Source: Oceanobacillus arenosus (GTDB lineage: Bacteria > Bacillota > Bacilli > Bacillales > Amphibacillaceae). Taken from it: a DNA stretch of 64,000 nucleotides. Positions 38,468 through 48,831 of the stretch are shown in pieces. The first letter of the stretch is position 1, and the number at the start of each line of letters is the position of its first letter. Made by a program: the position numbers and the translations under genes. The notes under the pieces are model-generated. The model saw only the letters and a list, made by a program, of their open reading frames with translations. It did no database searches and was not told the origin of the DNA. The stretch covers positions 249,829 through 313,828 of the forward strand of contig NZ_PIOC01000014.1 in assembly GCF_003369575.1 (NCBI RefSeq), given 5' to 3'.

Positions 38468-39751
38468 ATGAAACTAAAACCACTCGCATTTCGAATGAGG
38501 CCTACCCATATTACAGAAATCATCGGACAAGAACATCTTGTTGGCGAAGGAAAAATATTAAATCGCATGGTACAGGCAGAACAACTTGCGTCGATGATCC
38601 TGTTTGGTCCTCCTGGCACAGGGAAAACATCAATGGCAACCGCATTAGCAAAAAGCTTAGGGTTACGAGTAAAAATGCTGAACGCCGTGACAGATAAGAA
38701 AAAGGATATGGAAATTGTCGTTGAAGAAGCAAAAATGATGGGGAATATCGTACTGATCTTAGATGAAGTACATCGTTTAGATAAAGCAAAACAAGACTTC
38801 CTCCTTCCCCATTTAGAAAATGACTTGATCACCTTAATTGGATGTACAACTAGTAATCCATATCATTCGATAAACCCTGCCATTCGAAGTCGTTGTCATT
38901 TATTCGAGTTACATGCGTTAACACCAGAAAATGTGAAGACCGCTTTAGTTAGAGCCATTAACGATGAAGGAAATGGCTATGGCAAACAGGAGATTATCAT
39001 TTCAGAAGAAGCATTGGATCACTTCTCCAGTACGGCAAATGGAGATATGCGCTCAGCATTAAATGGCTTAGAATTAGCTGTTTCATCTACACCCAAAAAT
39101 CAGGATAATCAAGTTGTTATTGAGTTAGAAACAGCGGAAGAATGTATGCAGAAGAAAAGCTTTTCCCATGACAAAAACGGTGATGCGCATTATGATGTCT
39201 TATCCGCATTCCAGAAATCAATCCGTGGGAGCGATGTCGACGCTGCACTCCACTATTTAGGAAGATTGATTGAAGCTGGAGATTTAGATAGTATTGGTCG
39301 AAGAATGGTCGTAATCGCCTATGAGGATATTGGACTTGCAAATCCACAAGCGGGGCCACGAGCATTAGCGGCAATTCAGGCGGCGGAAAGGATTGGTTTT
39401 CCAGAGGCAAGAATTCCGCTTAGTGTAGCGATTATTGAATTATGTCTTTCACCAAAATCAAATACAGCATACAAGGCGCTTGATGCTGCCTTGGCAGATA
39501 TTCGTAGTGGCAAAGGTGGTGAAATACCAGCACATCTAAAAGACTCCCATTATCAGGGGGCTAGTAGTCTTGGACGTGGAGTTGGATATAAATACCCGCA
39601 TGATTATGAGGGTGGATGGGTTCAGCAGCAATATTTACCCGACTCTATAAAAAACAAACACTATTATAATCCTAAAAACTCAGGAAAATTTGAACAAGCT
39701 ATCAAACAAGTGTATGAAAAAATTAATAAAGATAAAGCCAACCATGTATAA
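38468..39751 (+). CDS. rarA: RarA/MgsA replication-associated AAA+ ATPase
   Basis: 427 aa. Walker A GPPGTGKT at residues 47-54, Walker B LILDEVHR, sensor GCTTSNPY, and the tetramerisation MgsA C-terminal domain (GSDVDAALHYLGRLIEAGD, IAYEDIGLANP, YKYPHDYEGGWV). Acts at stalled replication forks. AAGGACG upstream. Divergent from cymR across 151 nt, as for yrvN in B. subtilis. Confidence 0.96.
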   Translation: MKLKPLAFRMRPTHITEIIGQEHLVGEGKILNRMVQAEQLASMILFGPPGTGKTSMATALAKSLGLRVKMLNAVTDKKKDMEIVVEEAKMMGNIVLILDEVHRLDKAKQDFLLPHLENDLITLIGCTTSNPYHSINPAIRSRCHLFELHALTPENVKTALVRAINDEGNGYGKQEIIISEEALDHFSSTANGDMRSALNGLELAVSSTPKNQDNQVVIELETAEECMQKKSFSHDKNGDAHYDVLSAFQKSIRGSDVDAALHYLGRLIEAGDLDSIGRRMVVIAYEDIGLANPQAGPRALAAIQAAERIGFPEARIPLSVAIIELCLSPKSNTAYKALDAALADIRSGKGGEIPAHLKDSHYQGASSLGRGVGYKYPHDYEGGWVQQQYLPDSIKNKHYYNPKNSGKFEQAIKQVYEKINKDKANHV

Positions 39752-39921
39752 AACTATTCCAAGCGGTAACAATACTAGTAGAGATTCTACAAATTAGGTT
39801 TTCCACCTTGATAAAATAGAGGCAATTCTTGATAGATGTGAATAGTAGTTTACCTATGATTCGTGATTCAAGAGATATGGAGGACCAATGTGATGCTGCG
39901 ACGGAAAAGGAGTTGAATGGA

Positions 39922-40590
39922 TTGGTTAAAGTTAGACAAGATGCATGGTCACATGAGGATGACCTATTATTAGCGGAAACAGTTTTACGCCATATTCGCG
40001 AAGGTAGTACCCAATTAAATGCATTCGAGGAAGTTGGCGACAAATTAAATCGTACTTCGGCTGCTTGTGGGTTTCGCTGGAATGCTGAGGTAAGAATGAA
40101 GTATGATAGTGCAATTGATTTAGCGAAAAGACAACGAAAAGAAAAGAAACGAGCCATTGCAAAGCAAGCACAAAAACCACGGAATCCGGTTATTTCACTT
40201 CCACCTAGTTATGAGGAATATATCGAGCCGCAAGAACAAAGTACATTAATTATTGAGGAAGCAGCACCAACAATCACGATGGATATGGTGATTCAATATT
40301 TACATGAAATAAAGAAAGACTATTATGCTTCTAATCAATCAAAAGTATCACTGGAAAGCGCCCATAAGGAAAATACATTATTAAGGGAAGAAATTAGCAA
40401 GCTAGAAAAACAATTATCACAAACAGAAACGCAACTTGCTACGATTCAAGAGGATTATCAAGCATTCATTCAAATCATGGACCGCGCAAGAAAAATGACG
40501 GTACTTGATGACCATGGAACAATGAAAGCACCAACATTCCGCATGGATAAAAACGGCAATTTACAGCAACTGGCACAGGGCTCAAATTAA
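39922..40590 (+). CDS. RsfA-family transcriptional regulator
   Basis: 222 aa from a TTG 9 nt after AAGGAG. N-terminal Myb/SANT-like domain (VRQDAWSHEDDLLLAETVL ... TSAACGFRWNAEVR, about residues 3-62), a basic linker (KRQRKEKKRAIAKQAQK), and a C-terminal coiled coil (about 140-185). RsfA and relatives are prespore regulators in Bacillus. In B. subtilis rsfA itself lies elsewhere (ywfN), so this may be a paralogue. It stands where yrvM (TcdA) is found in B. subtilis. Confidence 0.87.
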   Translation: MVKVRQDAWSHEDDLLLAETVLRHIREGSTQLNAFEEVGDKLNRTSAACGFRWNAEVRMKYDSAIDLAKRQRKEKKRAIAKQAQKPRNPVISLPPSYEEYIEPQEQSTLIIEEAAPTITMDMVIQYLHEIKKDYYASNQSKVSLESAHKENTLLREEISKLEKQLSQTETQLATIQEDYQAFIQIMDRARKMTVLDDHGTMKAPTFRMDKNGNLQQLAQGSN

Positions 40591-40639
40591 GAACGGAACT
40601 TGAATCTAGTAGAATGTGATGCTATGCCAAAAATAATAC

Positions 40640-40722
40640 CCAGTCCTGGAGCTGGAAGAGGCTATTCTCGGTAATTAAGTTATCCACAACGTCCAAATTT
40701 TTAGTTGCACTTATGTAGTGAG
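40640..40722 (-). repeat. interspersed repeat, copy C (with DnaA box)
   Basis: Minus-strand reading CTACATAAGTGCAACTAA, AAATTTGGACGTTGTGGATA, ACTTAATTACCGAGAATAGCC closely matches copy A (10447-10570). A perfect DnaA box TTATCCACA is at 40680-40688. Part of the 507-nt gap between the rsfA-like gene and aspS, which also contains the 6S RNA gene. Confidence 0.8.
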
Positions 40723-40749
40723 AAAGTTTTTATACTCTCTTATCTACCC

Positions 40750-40786
40750 AAAAAAAAAACTGACTAGATTTAGTCAGTTTTTTTGC
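40750..40786 (-). terminator. 6S RNA terminator
   Basis: AAACTGACTA / TAGTCAGTTT with a 4-nt loop, flanked by A-run (40750-40759) and T-run, so the minus strand ends in about ten T residues. Located just beyond the 6S RNA 3' side. Confidence 0.92.
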
Positions 40787-40794
40787 TCTATGTA

Positions 40795-40990
40795 TTGCTT
40801 TATCCCGATTATGCCGTCTATTTTGAGTTTTGATCCCGCTTTTAGCAGGTGGGTGCTATGTTTTATGTGTATTATACTTCCCCATTCACGCTTGGGGCAT
40901 GTATGCACCATAAAAACGATATTAGTAAGCTCCCAAGTAAACTGTTGTTCGGTCAAAATACGTTTAATAAACAAACACATCAGGATTAAG
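40795..40990 (-). ncRNA. ssrS: 6S RNA (SsrS/BsrA)
   Basis: About 196 nt on the minus strand. The termini pair (CUUAAUCCUGAUGUG with GCAUAAUCGGGAUAAAG), leaving a large central bubble. Conserved Firmicute 6S blocks are visible: UUUUGACCGAACA, AGUUUACUUGGGAGCUU, AGCGUGA-like CAAGCGUGAAUGGGG, and CAUAGCACCCACCU then AUCAAAACUCAAAA and GACGGCAUAAUC. 6S RNA mimics an open promoter and sequesters sigma-A RNA polymerase. A terminator follows, and B. subtilis bsrA also lies next to aspS. Exact ends are inferred from pairing. Confidence 0.9.
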
Positions 40991-41097
40991 CAACATGTAT
41001 TAATTTGTAAATTTATTTTAACATATGATGATCGTTTTTTCAATATTTACAAATATATATTTTTGAGAAAATTTCCTTCCTATAACAATTGAAGCAT

Positions 41098-42867
41098 TTA
41101 ATCATTTTTCTTTGCTAATTGAATCGAAAGTTCTTCTAGTTGTGCATTACTAACTTCACTCGGTGCATTTGTTAATAAATCAGATGCAGAAGCTGTTTTA
41201 GGGAATAGAATCGTATCACGTAAATTTGTTCTACCAGCAAGTAACATAATCATTCTATCTAATCCGAGTGCTACTCCCCCGTGTGGCGGCGCACCGAACT
41301 CCAATGCTTCTAACAGGAAGCCAAATTGTTCTTTTGCTTCCTCTTCTGCGAACCCTAATACTTTAAACATTTGATCCTGCTGTTCCTTCTTATGATTACG
41401 GATTGATCCTCCACCTAATTCATATCCGTTTAACACGAGATCATACGCGTTTGCACGGACACTACCTGGGTCAGTTTCTAATTTATCCATATCTCCTTCA
41501 GCAGGTGATGTAAATGGATGATGCGCTGCAAAATATCTACCTAGCTCCTCATCATATTCTAGTAACGGCCAGTCCGTAACCCAAAGGAAATTGAATTTCG
41601 ATTCGTCGATTAAGTTTAATTGCTTCCCAAGCTTTAAGCGAAGTGCTCCTAAACTATCATATACAACCGCATTTTTGTCGGCTACAAATAATAATAAATC
41701 ACCATCCGCAGCATCTGCACGTGAAACAAGTCCTTGTTTTTCTTCGTCGGTGATGAATTTTGCAATCGGTCCTTTTAATTCGTCGCCTTCAACCTTCAAC
41801 CATGCAAGTCCTTTGGCATTGTAAACTTTAACAAAATCGGTTAGCTTGTCAATGTCTTTACGAGAGAAGTTCGCTGCCTCTCCCAACACATTCAATAATG
41901 CAACCTTGCCACCAGATTCAATTGCACTTTGGAAAACTTTAAACGTTGAATTCTCCAAAATATCGGAAACATGGATTAGTTCTAGTCCAAATCTCGTATC
42001 CGGTTTATCGGATCCAAAGCGATCCATTGCTTCATCATAAGGCATTCTTGGAAGTGGCAATTCAATATCAAGCTGTTTAACTTCTTTGACAACCTGTTGC
42101 ATCATTCTTTCGGTCATTTCCATAATTTCATCACTTGTCATAAATGATGTTTCAATATCGATTTGTGTAAATTCTGGCTGACGGTCTGCACGTAAGTCCT
42201 CATCACGGAAACAACGGGCAATTTGGTAATACTTCTCAAAACCACTCATCATAATTAACTGCTTAAATAATTGTGGTGATTGTGGTAATGCATAGAACTC
42301 ACCCGGATGTACTCGGCTCGGTACTAAATAATCCCTTGCACCCTCTGGTGTACTCTTTGTTAAGATTGGTGTTTCCATTTCTAAAAATCCTTCATCATCT
42401 AAAAATTTATGGATTGCTTGGGTTGTCCGATGACGAAGCTTAAATGTTTCTTGTAGTGGTGCTCTACGTAAATCCAAATATCGATACTTAAGTCGCAAAT
42501 CCTCTGATACATCTGTTTCGTCTTGAATTGCAAATGGCGGTGTTTTTGACTTATTTAAAACAGCAATTGATGTAGCCATTACTTCAATCTTCCCTGTTGC
42601 CATTAGTGGATTTACGGTTGACGCATTACGAGCAACAATGACACCATGGATTTCAACGACATATTCAGAGCGGATTGTTTCTGCAATTTCTAAAGCAGCT
42701 TTCGAATTATCTGGATTAAAGACAATTTGTACAAGTCCAGATTTATCGCGAAGATCAATAAAAATTAATCCACCTAAATCACGACGTTTTTGTACCCAAC
42801 CTTTCAGTAAAACTTCTTGATCAATATTTGTTTCTGTAAGAGTTCCTGCTAAAATTCTTTTACTCAC
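41098..42867 (-). CDS. aspS: Aspartyl-tRNA synthetase
   Basis: 589 aa, bacterial type. OB-fold anticodon domain ([20 protein letters not shown]), class II motif 2 ([21 protein letters not shown]), GAD insertion (about 285-420) and motif 3 [12 protein letters not shown]. The GTG start overlaps the hisS stop (GTGA), with GGGAGG inside hisS. Cotranscribed with hisS under the upstream T-box, whose specifier is an Asp codon. Confidence 0.98.
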   Translation of the reverse strand: MSKRILAGTLTETNIDQEVLLKGWVQKRRDLGGLIFIDLRDKSGLVQIVFNPDNSKAALEIAETIRSEYVVEIHGVIVARNASTVNPLMATGKIEVMATSIAVLNKSKTPPFAIQDETDVSEDLRLKYRYLDLRRAPLQETFKLRHRTTQAIHKFLDDEGFLEMETPILTKSTPEGARDYLVPSRVHPGEFYALPQSPQLFKQLIMMSGFEKYYQIARCFRDEDLRADRQPEFTQIDIETSFMTSDEIMEMTERMMQQVVKEVKQLDIELPLPRMPYDEAMDRFGSDKPDTRFGLELIHVSDILENSTFKVFQSAIESGGKVALLNVLGEAANFSRKDIDKLTDFVKVYNAKGLAWLKVEGDELKGPIAKFITDEEKQGLVSRADAADGDLLLFVADKNAVVYDSLGALRLKLGKQLNLIDESKFNFLWVTDWPLLEYDEELGRYFAAHHPFTSPAEGDMDKLETDPGSVRANAYDLVLNGYELGGGSIRNHKKEQQDQMFKVLGFAEEEAKEQFGFLLEALEFGAPPHGGVALGLDRMIMLLAGRTNLRDTILFPKTASASDLLTNAPSEVSNAQLEELSIQLAKKND

Positions 42868-44150
42868 GCTTCGTTTCCTCCCTGAAGTTTTACTTGTATT
42901 GTTTCTACTAATTGTGTTAAAGGCACTTCCACTTGCTCGCCATTATCCATTTGTTTCAACATTACGACTTGCTTGCTAAGCTCTTCTTCACCTAAAATGA
43001 GTACAAGCTTTGCCTTATAGCGGTCTGCAGCTTTAAATTGACCCTTCATTTTGCGATCTTGATAATCTTTATCAGCTTGAATTCCATTTGCACGTAATTC
43101 ATGGACAATCCTAACTGCTTCTTTTGCAGTATCTTCGCCAACTGCAACAAGGAAGCAATCGAGTCTATCCTCGATTGGAATCTCAATATTCTCGGCTTCC
43201 AGCGCCATTAGCAAACGCTCAATCCCCATACCAAAGCCAATTCCAGGTGTATTTGGTCCACCCAACTCTTCAATTAGCCCGTTATAGCGCCCACCACCAG
43301 CAAGGGTTGTGATTGCCCCGAATCCTTCTGCCTCACTCATGATTTCAAATGCGGTGTGATTGTAATAATCAAGTCCACGAACTAAATTTGGATCAACGAC
43401 ATATTCAATCCCCATTGCAGTAAGATAATCCTTCACCTTTGTAAAATATGCTACCGATTCTTCATTTAAATAATCTAAAATCGATGGAGCGGTTTTCATT
43501 GCCGGATGATCCTTGTCCTTCTTACAATCCAATATACGTAAAGGATTTTGTGTTAATCTCAACTGGCAATCGGCACATAATTCTTCTTTATGTGGAGAGA
43601 AATGTTCAACTAAAGCTTGACGATGTGCATCTCGACTTTCTTTATCTCCTAATGAGTTAATGACAAGCTTCAATGACTTTAATCCAAGTGCCCGATAACT
43701 TGTCATCGCTAAGTCAATCACTTCTGCATCGATTGCTGGATCTGCACTCCCTAATACTTCAACACCAAATTGATTTAACTGACGCATTCTTCCTTTTTGT
43801 GGACGTTCATAACGAAACATCTGTGCAAAATAGTATAATTTTACGGGTTGGTTTGGTTCACCGAATAACTTATTTTCAACATATGCTCTAGAAACAGCTG
43901 CTGTTCCTTCTGGTCTAAGTGTTAAACTTCTCCCACCACGATCCTCGAAGGTATACATTTCCTTTTGAACAATATCCGTTGAATCACCAACACCACGTTG
44001 GAATACTTCTGTATGTTCAAATAATGGTGTGCGAATTTCTTCAAAGTGGAATGTTTCACAAATACTTTTTATTTTTGATTCGACATATTGCCATTTCTTC
44101 GCATCTTTTGGTAACGTGTCAACTGTACCCCTTGGCGCTTTTAAACTCAT
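42864..44150 (-). CDS. hisS: Histidyl-tRNA synthetase
   Basis: 428 aa. [21 protein letters not shown] start, motif 2 [25 protein letters not shown] (given here in part as [10 protein letters not shown]), histidine A motif [14 protein letters not shown], histidine [16 protein letters not shown], motif 3 [13 protein letters not shown] and anticodon-binding C-terminus. GGGAGG upstream of the ATG. First gene of hisS-aspS. Confidence 0.97.
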   Translation of the reverse strand: MSLKAPRGTVDTLPKDAKKWQYVESKIKSICETFHFEEIRTPLFEHTEVFQRGVGDSTDIVQKEMYTFEDRGGRSLTLRPEGTAAVSRAYVENKLFGEPNQPVKLYYFAQMFRYERPQKGRMRQLNQFGVEVLGSADPAIDAEVIDLAMTSYRALGLKSLKLVINSLGDKESRDAHRQALVEHFSPHKEELCADCQLRLTQNPLRILDCKKDKDHPAMKTAPSILDYLNEESVAYFTKVKDYLTAMGIEYVVDPNLVRGLDYYNHTAFEIMSEAEGFGAITTLAGGGRYNGLIEELGGPNTPGIGFGMGIERLLMALEAENIEIPIEDRLDCFLVAVGEDTAKEAVRIVHELRANGIQADKDYQDRKMKGQFKAADRYKAKLVLILGEEELSKQVVMLKQMDNGEQVEVPLTQLVETIQVKLQGGNEA

Positions 44151-44189
44151 GCCTAATACCTCCCAAATCTCGCTTCAATTTTCATTAGA

Positions 44190-44490
44190 TAAGAAAACAC
44201 AAAAAACCCCCATCCCTAAAAAAGGGACGAGAGTTCACCCGCGTTGCCACCCTAGTTGATACTAAAATAGTATCCGCTCTTCACAGTTAACGCCTGCAAA
44301 ACGTTTATACCTACTACAATTCGATATAAATCCTAAGGATCGTCATTCATTAGGCCATCTATGCATAGTTGCTCTCAGCTATCGCATCTACTCTCTTTGC
44401 ATCTGGGTTCTAATTACTTTTTCCCTCAACGGTTTATTGTATTTACATTAAATGTTAATTCACTATTACTTTAGTCTAATAACTCGATTG
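44190..44490 (-). promoter_or_regulatory. T-box leader of hisS-aspS (Asp specifier)
   Basis: T-box AGGGTGGCAACGCG at 44240-44253; terminator CTCTCGTCCC ... GGGATGGGGGTTTTTT at about 44200-44231. Stem I contains AGAGAG (about 44393), and the specifier loop closed by CCTAA/TTAGG reads TGAATGACGATCC with GAC (44342-44344) in the specifier position. GAC decodes Asp; no His codon is present in the loop, so the operon seems to sense tRNA-Asp. Together with the promoter this accounts for the 370-nt gap. Confidence 0.9.
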
Positions 44491-44495
44491 TATTT

Positions 44496-44524
44496 ATAGT
44501 AATCTCAACGGCTTGGAAAGTCAA
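44496..44524 (-). promoter_or_regulatory. sigma-A promoter of hisS-aspS
   Basis: TTGACT (44519-44524), 17 nt, TACTAT (44496-44501) on the minus strand. The -35 overlaps the stop codon of the small HTH gene upstream. Confidence 0.85.
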
Positions 44525-44694
44525 GTTCGATTTATTTTTTTCTTCAATCTTTTCACTTCACCGCTTGAAATCCCCAATTCCTCGGCTATTTCAAAATAAT
44601 TCGTTTGATCTGAAAGCTCCATGGATTGATCGGGGTTTACACCGAATATATCCTTACTACTCGTTGAATTCCAATGTTTATCCTGTAAGCGCAC
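44521..44694 (-). CDS. small HTH-containing protein (YrzK-like)
   Basis: 57 aa from a GTG with AAGGAGG 7 nt upstream. The N-terminal half (MRLQDKHWNSTSSKDIFGVN) is polar; the C-terminal half FEIAEELGISSGEVKRLKKK is a helix-turn-helix of sigma-70 region-4 type. A homologue at this place in B. subtilis is, as I recall, yrzK. Function unknown; it may bind DNA or RNA polymerase. The hisS promoter overlaps its stop. Short length and non-ATG start make it easy to miss. Confidence 0.8.
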   Translation of the reverse strand: MRLQDKHWNSTSSKDIFGVNPDQSMELSDQTNYFEIAEELGISSGEVKRLKKKINRT

Positions 44695-44802
44695 AATTTC
44701 CCCTCCTTTTAGTCCTAGCTTCTACCTCTAGCTTTGCCTAAAAAGAGAATCTTTATTATACTGGTGATAATGTTTTATTCTAGATTGGTGGGAGGATTTT
44801 TT

Positions 44803-45846
44803 TTGAAGCTTAAAAGCTATTTCACTTTATTGCTTGGTGTCATCATGATTTCTATGCTGTTCTCACATGATGTACAAGCAGAGGAAGCGTTAATTAATGA
44901 AGATAACTTAAATATTCGCAGTGGACCAGGTAAAGAATATGAATCGATTGGTAAAGCAAATGCTGGTGAAACATATCCTATTGTTCAAGAGCAAAATGAC
45001 TGGGTAGAAATTCAATTACAAACTGGAACAGGCTGGGTTACATCAGAGTATATTACGATAGATGGTGCTACTGCAGAAACAAAGACAGCGAGCAAAGTCG
45101 ACAAAATCGTGATTCAGCATGGTAATACACCATTGCGTGATGGTCCATCAACATCGTATGATATCGTACATTTAGCTGAAAAAGATACCGAATATGATGT
45201 TATTTCCGAATCAAATGGCTGGTATGAGGTGAAGCGTGATGATCAATCTGGATATATATTCAAGCAATTACTTAATAAAAAAGAAGCTTCTGGAGATCTG
45301 AGCTTCCGTAATAAAACAATTGTAATCGATGCCGGTCATGGTGGACACGATGTCGGAGCAATTGGTGCAACTGGAACCTATGAGAAGAATTTCACATATT
45401 TTACAGCTCAGGAGCTCCAAAAGGAACTTAAATCACTCGGCGCGAATGTATTAATGACGCGAGCTGACGATGACTTTATTTCCCTTGCAAGTCGTTCAAG
45501 CTATGCAAATTACGAAGATACGGATGCCTTTGTTAGTCTTCATTATAATAGCTTCCCTGAACAGCCCACCGTGTCAGGAGTAGAAACTTATTATTATTAC
45601 GACCAATATAAAGATCTTGCAAGCTACATTCAACAAGGGATTATTAATGCAACAGAAAACGAGGATCGTGGCACAAGCCAAGGTAACTTCTATGTGATTA
45701 GACAAACCCTTAAACCTGCAGTATTGGTCGAACTAGGGTTTATCTCCAACGATGAGAAAGAAGCGCAACTACAGACTACCGTTTATCAAAGAAAACTAGT
45801 AGCAGGTATTGTTGAAGGATTAGGAAAATACTTTTCTATGCAATAA
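44803..45846 (+). CDS. yrvJ: Secreted N-acetylmuramoyl-L-alanine amidase with two SH3b domains
   Basis: 347 aa. TTG start 7 nt after GGGAGG; signal peptide (KLKSYFTLLLGVIMISMLF) with probable cleavage after VQA. Two bacterial SH3 domains (NLNIRSGPGKEYESIG and TPLRDGPSTSYDIVH, about residues 30-150), then Amidase_3 with zinc ligands in VIDAGHGGHDVGAIG, catalytic SLHYNS and VELGFISND. Cleaves peptide stems from peptidoglycan. B. subtilis YrvJ has the same build with more SH3b units. Ends at a bidirectional terminator. Confidence 0.93.
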   Translation: MKLKSYFTLLLGVIMISMLFSHDVQAEEALINEDNLNIRSGPGKEYESIGKANAGETYPIVQEQNDWVEIQLQTGTGWVTSEYITIDGATAETKTASKVDKIVIQHGNTPLRDGPSTSYDIVHLAEKDTEYDVISESNGWYEVKRDDQSGYIFKQLLNKKEASGDLSFRNKTIVIDAGHGGHDVGAIGATGTYEKNFTYFTAQELQKELKSLGANVLMTRADDDFISLASRSSYANYEDTDAFVSLHYNSFPEQPTVSGVETYYYYDQYKDLASYIQQGIINATENEDRGTSQGNFYVIRQTLKPAVLVELGFISNDEKEAQLQTTVYQRKLVAGIVEGLGKYFSMQ

Positions 45847-45906
45847 GGAATCCAGTTTTCATCATCCAAGCTAGTTAGCAATTTAGCTTAATTGCAACAT
45901 ACAATA

Positions 45907-45951
45907 AAAATAGGAATAAGATGGCATATTGCTACCATCTCATTCCTATTT
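45907..45951. terminator. bidirectional terminator between yrvJ and dtd
   Basis: AAAATAGGAAT-AGATGG / CCATCT-ATTCCTATTTT, about 17 bp with one mismatch and A/T runs on both outer sides; touches the dtd stop codon. Confidence 0.9.
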
Positions 45952-46397
45952 TACTTTTCCTTACTATCAATAATCAATGTCACTGGTCCGACATTTGTAA
46001 ATTGGACATCCATCATTGCTCCAAATCTACCTGTTTCCACTTCGATACCTGATTCTCGCACCATCGTATTAAACGTTTCATATAATTCCTTCGCATAATC
46101 AGGCTTCGCAGCCTGCATAAAATTAGGTCTTCTTCCTTTTCGTGTATCGCCGTACAACGTAAACTGAGAGATAGACAAAATACTTCCACCAACATCAAGT
46201 AAGGAATGATTCATTTTTTCATTTTCATCTTCAAAAATACGTAAGTGGATGATTTTATTCACTAAGTAAGTGACATCCTCCACCGTATCTTCATGGGTTA
46301 CACCGAGAAGAACAACGAATCCATCGTTAATTTCACCAATGATTTCTCCGTCCACTGTAACACTGGCATCTCTTGCTCGTTGAATAACAGCTTTCAT
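45951..46397 (-). CDS. dtd: D-aminoacyl-tRNA deacylase
   Basis: 148 aa. Hydrolyses D-aminoacyl-tRNA (and Gly-tRNA-Ala). N-terminal [35 protein letters not shown] motif and the cross-subunit Gly-cisPro motif as [16 protein letters not shown] before the ATG. Directly after relA in the relA-dtd arrangement. Confidence 0.97.
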   Translation of the reverse strand: MKAVIQRARDASVTVDGEIIGEINDGFVVLLGVTHEDTVEDVTYLVNKIIHLRIFEDENEKMNHSLLDVGGSILSISQFTLYGDTRKGRRPNFMQAAKPDYAKELYETFNTMVRESGIEVETGRFGAMMDVQFTNVGPVTLIIDSKEK

Positions 46398-46434
46398 TTC
46401 ATATAACTCCTTATTACAAAATCTTCTTGAAGAA

Positions 46435-48636
46435 TTAATGCACCGTTCTCGTTACCGTATAGACATCTTTAATCTGCTTAATTCGTTCAACAACTTTTCT
46501 TAAGTGGCTCTTATTATGAATTAGAATCGTTATTTGGATAATCGCCATTTTATTACGATCCGACTTGCCATTTACATGGGTCAAATTCGTCTTCATCTCG
46601 GTTACAGCTTGTAATACCTCATTCAACAAGCCGCGACGATCATATGCAGTCACTTCTAAATCGACATGATACTGCAGATTATCTGTCTGCACGTTTTCCC
46701 ATTCTACTTGCAAAAAGCGTTCCTTCGCCTCATCTGTTTGCACATTCGGGCAATCTGCACGATGGACTGACACGCCTCTACCTTTTGTAATGTAACCGAG
46801 AATTTCATCTCCTGGCACTGGATTACAGCATTTTGCTAATCGAATGAGTAAATTATCAACGCCTTTTACTTGAACCCCGGAATCACGCTTCTGCGATTGT
46901 TTTTGACTTACATCTGTTTTTACTTCTTCAATCGTTGTCTCAAGATCCTGTTCCTTTTGCTGGGATTCACGAATCTTATCGGTAAGCCTAGTAACGATTA
47001 ATGCGGCAGTAATGCCTTGATAGCCTACCGCTGCAAACATATCTTCTTCACTAGTAAAATTAAACCGATCAAATATCCGCTGCAAATTGTCTGATACTAA
47101 CACTTCTTTTGGATCAATGTTTAATGCACGGATTTCTTTATCTACTGCTTCTTTACCTTTTACAATATTTTCTTCGCGGCGCTGCTTTTTAAAATATTGC
47201 TTGATTTTACTTTTTGCTTGCGTCGTTTGCGCCATCTTTATCCAATCCTGTGATGGTCCATACGAATGATTGGATGTAACAACTTCAATAATATCGCCGT
47301 TTTTTAATGTATAATCAAGTGGCTCCATTTTTCCATTTATCTTCGCACCAATCGTTTTATTCCCTATTTCCGTATGAATCTTATAGGCAAAGTCGAGCGG
47401 AATTGATCCGGCTGGAAGCTCGATTACATCACCTTTAGGTGTAAATACGTAAACCATATCTGAGAATAAATCAACTTTTAATGATTCGATAAACTCTTCT
47501 GCATCATGGGAATCTGTTTGCCATTCAAGGATTTCTCTGAACAATGTAAGTTTTTCTTCAAACGATTTTTTTCTACCTTTTACCTGTTTTCCTTCCTTAT
47601 ACGCCCAGTGAGCTGCAATTCCATATTCCGCAATTTCATGCATTTCTTTTGTTCGAATTTGCACCTCTAATGGATCCCCTTTAGGACCAATTACAGTTGT
47701 ATGCAAGGATTGGTATAAATTCTGCTTTGGCATGGCAATGTAATCTTTGAATCTTCCTGGCATTGGTTTCCAGTTTGTATGAATAATGCCAAGTACAGCA
47801 TAACAGTCTTTAATACTATGCACAATAATTCGAATGGCGAGCAGATCGTATATTTCATTAAACTGCTTGTTTTGCTTCACCATTTTTTGATAAATGCTGT
47901 AGAGATGCTTCGGCCGACCGGATATTTCTGCACCAATCTTTACCTCATCAAGCTGCTTGTTTAGCTCCTCCACAACTTCTTTAATATACGATTCTCTTTC
48001 TTCCCGTTTTTGTTTCATTAATTGCACGATGCGATAATATTGTTGTGGGTTTAAATATCGTAATGCGGTATCCTCTAACTCCCATTTGATTGTAGAAATA
48101 CCTAAGCGATGTGCTAATGGGGCAAATATTTCGAGAGTCTCATTGGAAATTCGACGCTGCTTCTCAGGTGGTAAGTGTTTTAATGTCCGCATATTATGCA
48201 ATCGATCTGCAAGTTTAATTAAAATAACACGAATATCCTTCGCCATTGCAACAAACATTTTACGGTGATTTTCTGCTTGCAATACTTCTTTTGATTTATA
48301 TTTAATTTTCCCTAATTTCGTCACACCATCAACGAGCATTGCGACTTCAGGGTTAAATGCTTCTTCTAAATTCTTTAATGTAACTTCGGTATCTTCGACG
48401 ACATCATGTAGAAATCCACCAGCAATCGTTTCTGCATCCATTTTTAAATTTGTAAGAATACCAGCCACTTGTACAGGATGGATAATATAAGGCTCGCCAG
48501 ACTTTCTAAATTGTCCATTATGTGCGTCCTTTGCAAAGTCATATGCACGTTGTATGAACGCAATATCTTCTGTAATTAGATATTTGCTTGCAAGCTGAAT
48601 GATATCTTCTATTGTTATAATTTCTTCTTTTGCCAT
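46435..48636 (-). CDS. relA: Bifunctional (p)ppGpp synthetase/hydrolase Rel
   Basis: 733 aa. HD hydrolase ([25 protein letters not shown]), synthetase ([30 protein letters not shown]), TGS ([15 protein letters not shown]), zinc-finger region ([21 protein letters not shown]) and C-terminal ACT. Both catalytic sites are intact, so it should make and degrade the stringent alarmone. AAAGGTGAT sets the ATG at 48636. Confidence 0.98.
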   Translation of the reverse strand: MAKEEIITIEDIIQLASKYLITEDIAFIQRAYDFAKDAHNGQFRKSGEPYIIHPVQVAGILTNLKMDAETIAGGFLHDVVEDTEVTLKNLEEAFNPEVAMLVDGVTKLGKIKYKSKEVLQAENHRKMFVAMAKDIRVILIKLADRLHNMRTLKHLPPEKQRRISNETLEIFAPLAHRLGISTIKWELEDTALRYLNPQQYYRIVQLMKQKREERESYIKEVVEELNKQLDEVKIGAEISGRPKHLYSIYQKMVKQNKQFNEIYDLLAIRIIVHSIKDCYAVLGIIHTNWKPMPGRFKDYIAMPKQNLYQSLHTTVIGPKGDPLEVQIRTKEMHEIAEYGIAAHWAYKEGKQVKGRKKSFEEKLTLFREILEWQTDSHDAEEFIESLKVDLFSDMVYVFTPKGDVIELPAGSIPLDFAYKIHTEIGNKTIGAKINGKMEPLDYTLKNGDIIEVVTSNHSYGPSQDWIKMAQTTQAKSKIKQYFKKQRREENIVKGKEAVDKEIRALNIDPKEVLVSDNLQRIFDRFNFTSEEDMFAAVGYQGITAALIVTRLTDKIRESQQKEQDLETTIEEVKTDVSQKQSQKRDSGVQVKGVDNLLIRLAKCCNPVPGDEILGYITKGRGVSVHRADCPNVQTDEAKERFLQVEWENVQTDNLQYHVDLEVTAYDRRGLLNEVLQAVTEMKTNLTHVNGKSDRNKMAIIQITILIHNKSHLRKVVERIKQIKDVYTVTRTVH

Positions 48637-48795
48637 ATTATCACCTTTATATTGTATCTTAATATAGTTGAATGTAGTATATTGTCGAATAAACATACTT
48701 GTTAAATATTTTTAATTATATGCTTTTCTTATTTACATGTCCATTTATATCATGAATTTGTTTAAATTTCTAACTAATTATTGAATTATAATAAT

Positions 48796-48818
48796 AGGCC
48801 TGACTTTTCGTCAGACCT
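48796..48818 (-). terminator. apt terminator-like hairpin
   Basis: AGGCCTGAC / GTCAGACCT with one mismatch and a 5-nt loop, 13 nt after the apt stop; the following minus-strand sequence is T-rich but not a clean run. Confidence 0.6.
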
Positions 48819-48831
48819 CTTCATCATCTTA

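Noticed and set aside
40774-41043. 89-codon minus-strand open frame ending at a perfect terminator
   Set aside because: The DNA is better explained as the 6S RNA gene; the frame has no ribosome site and no recognisable protein features.
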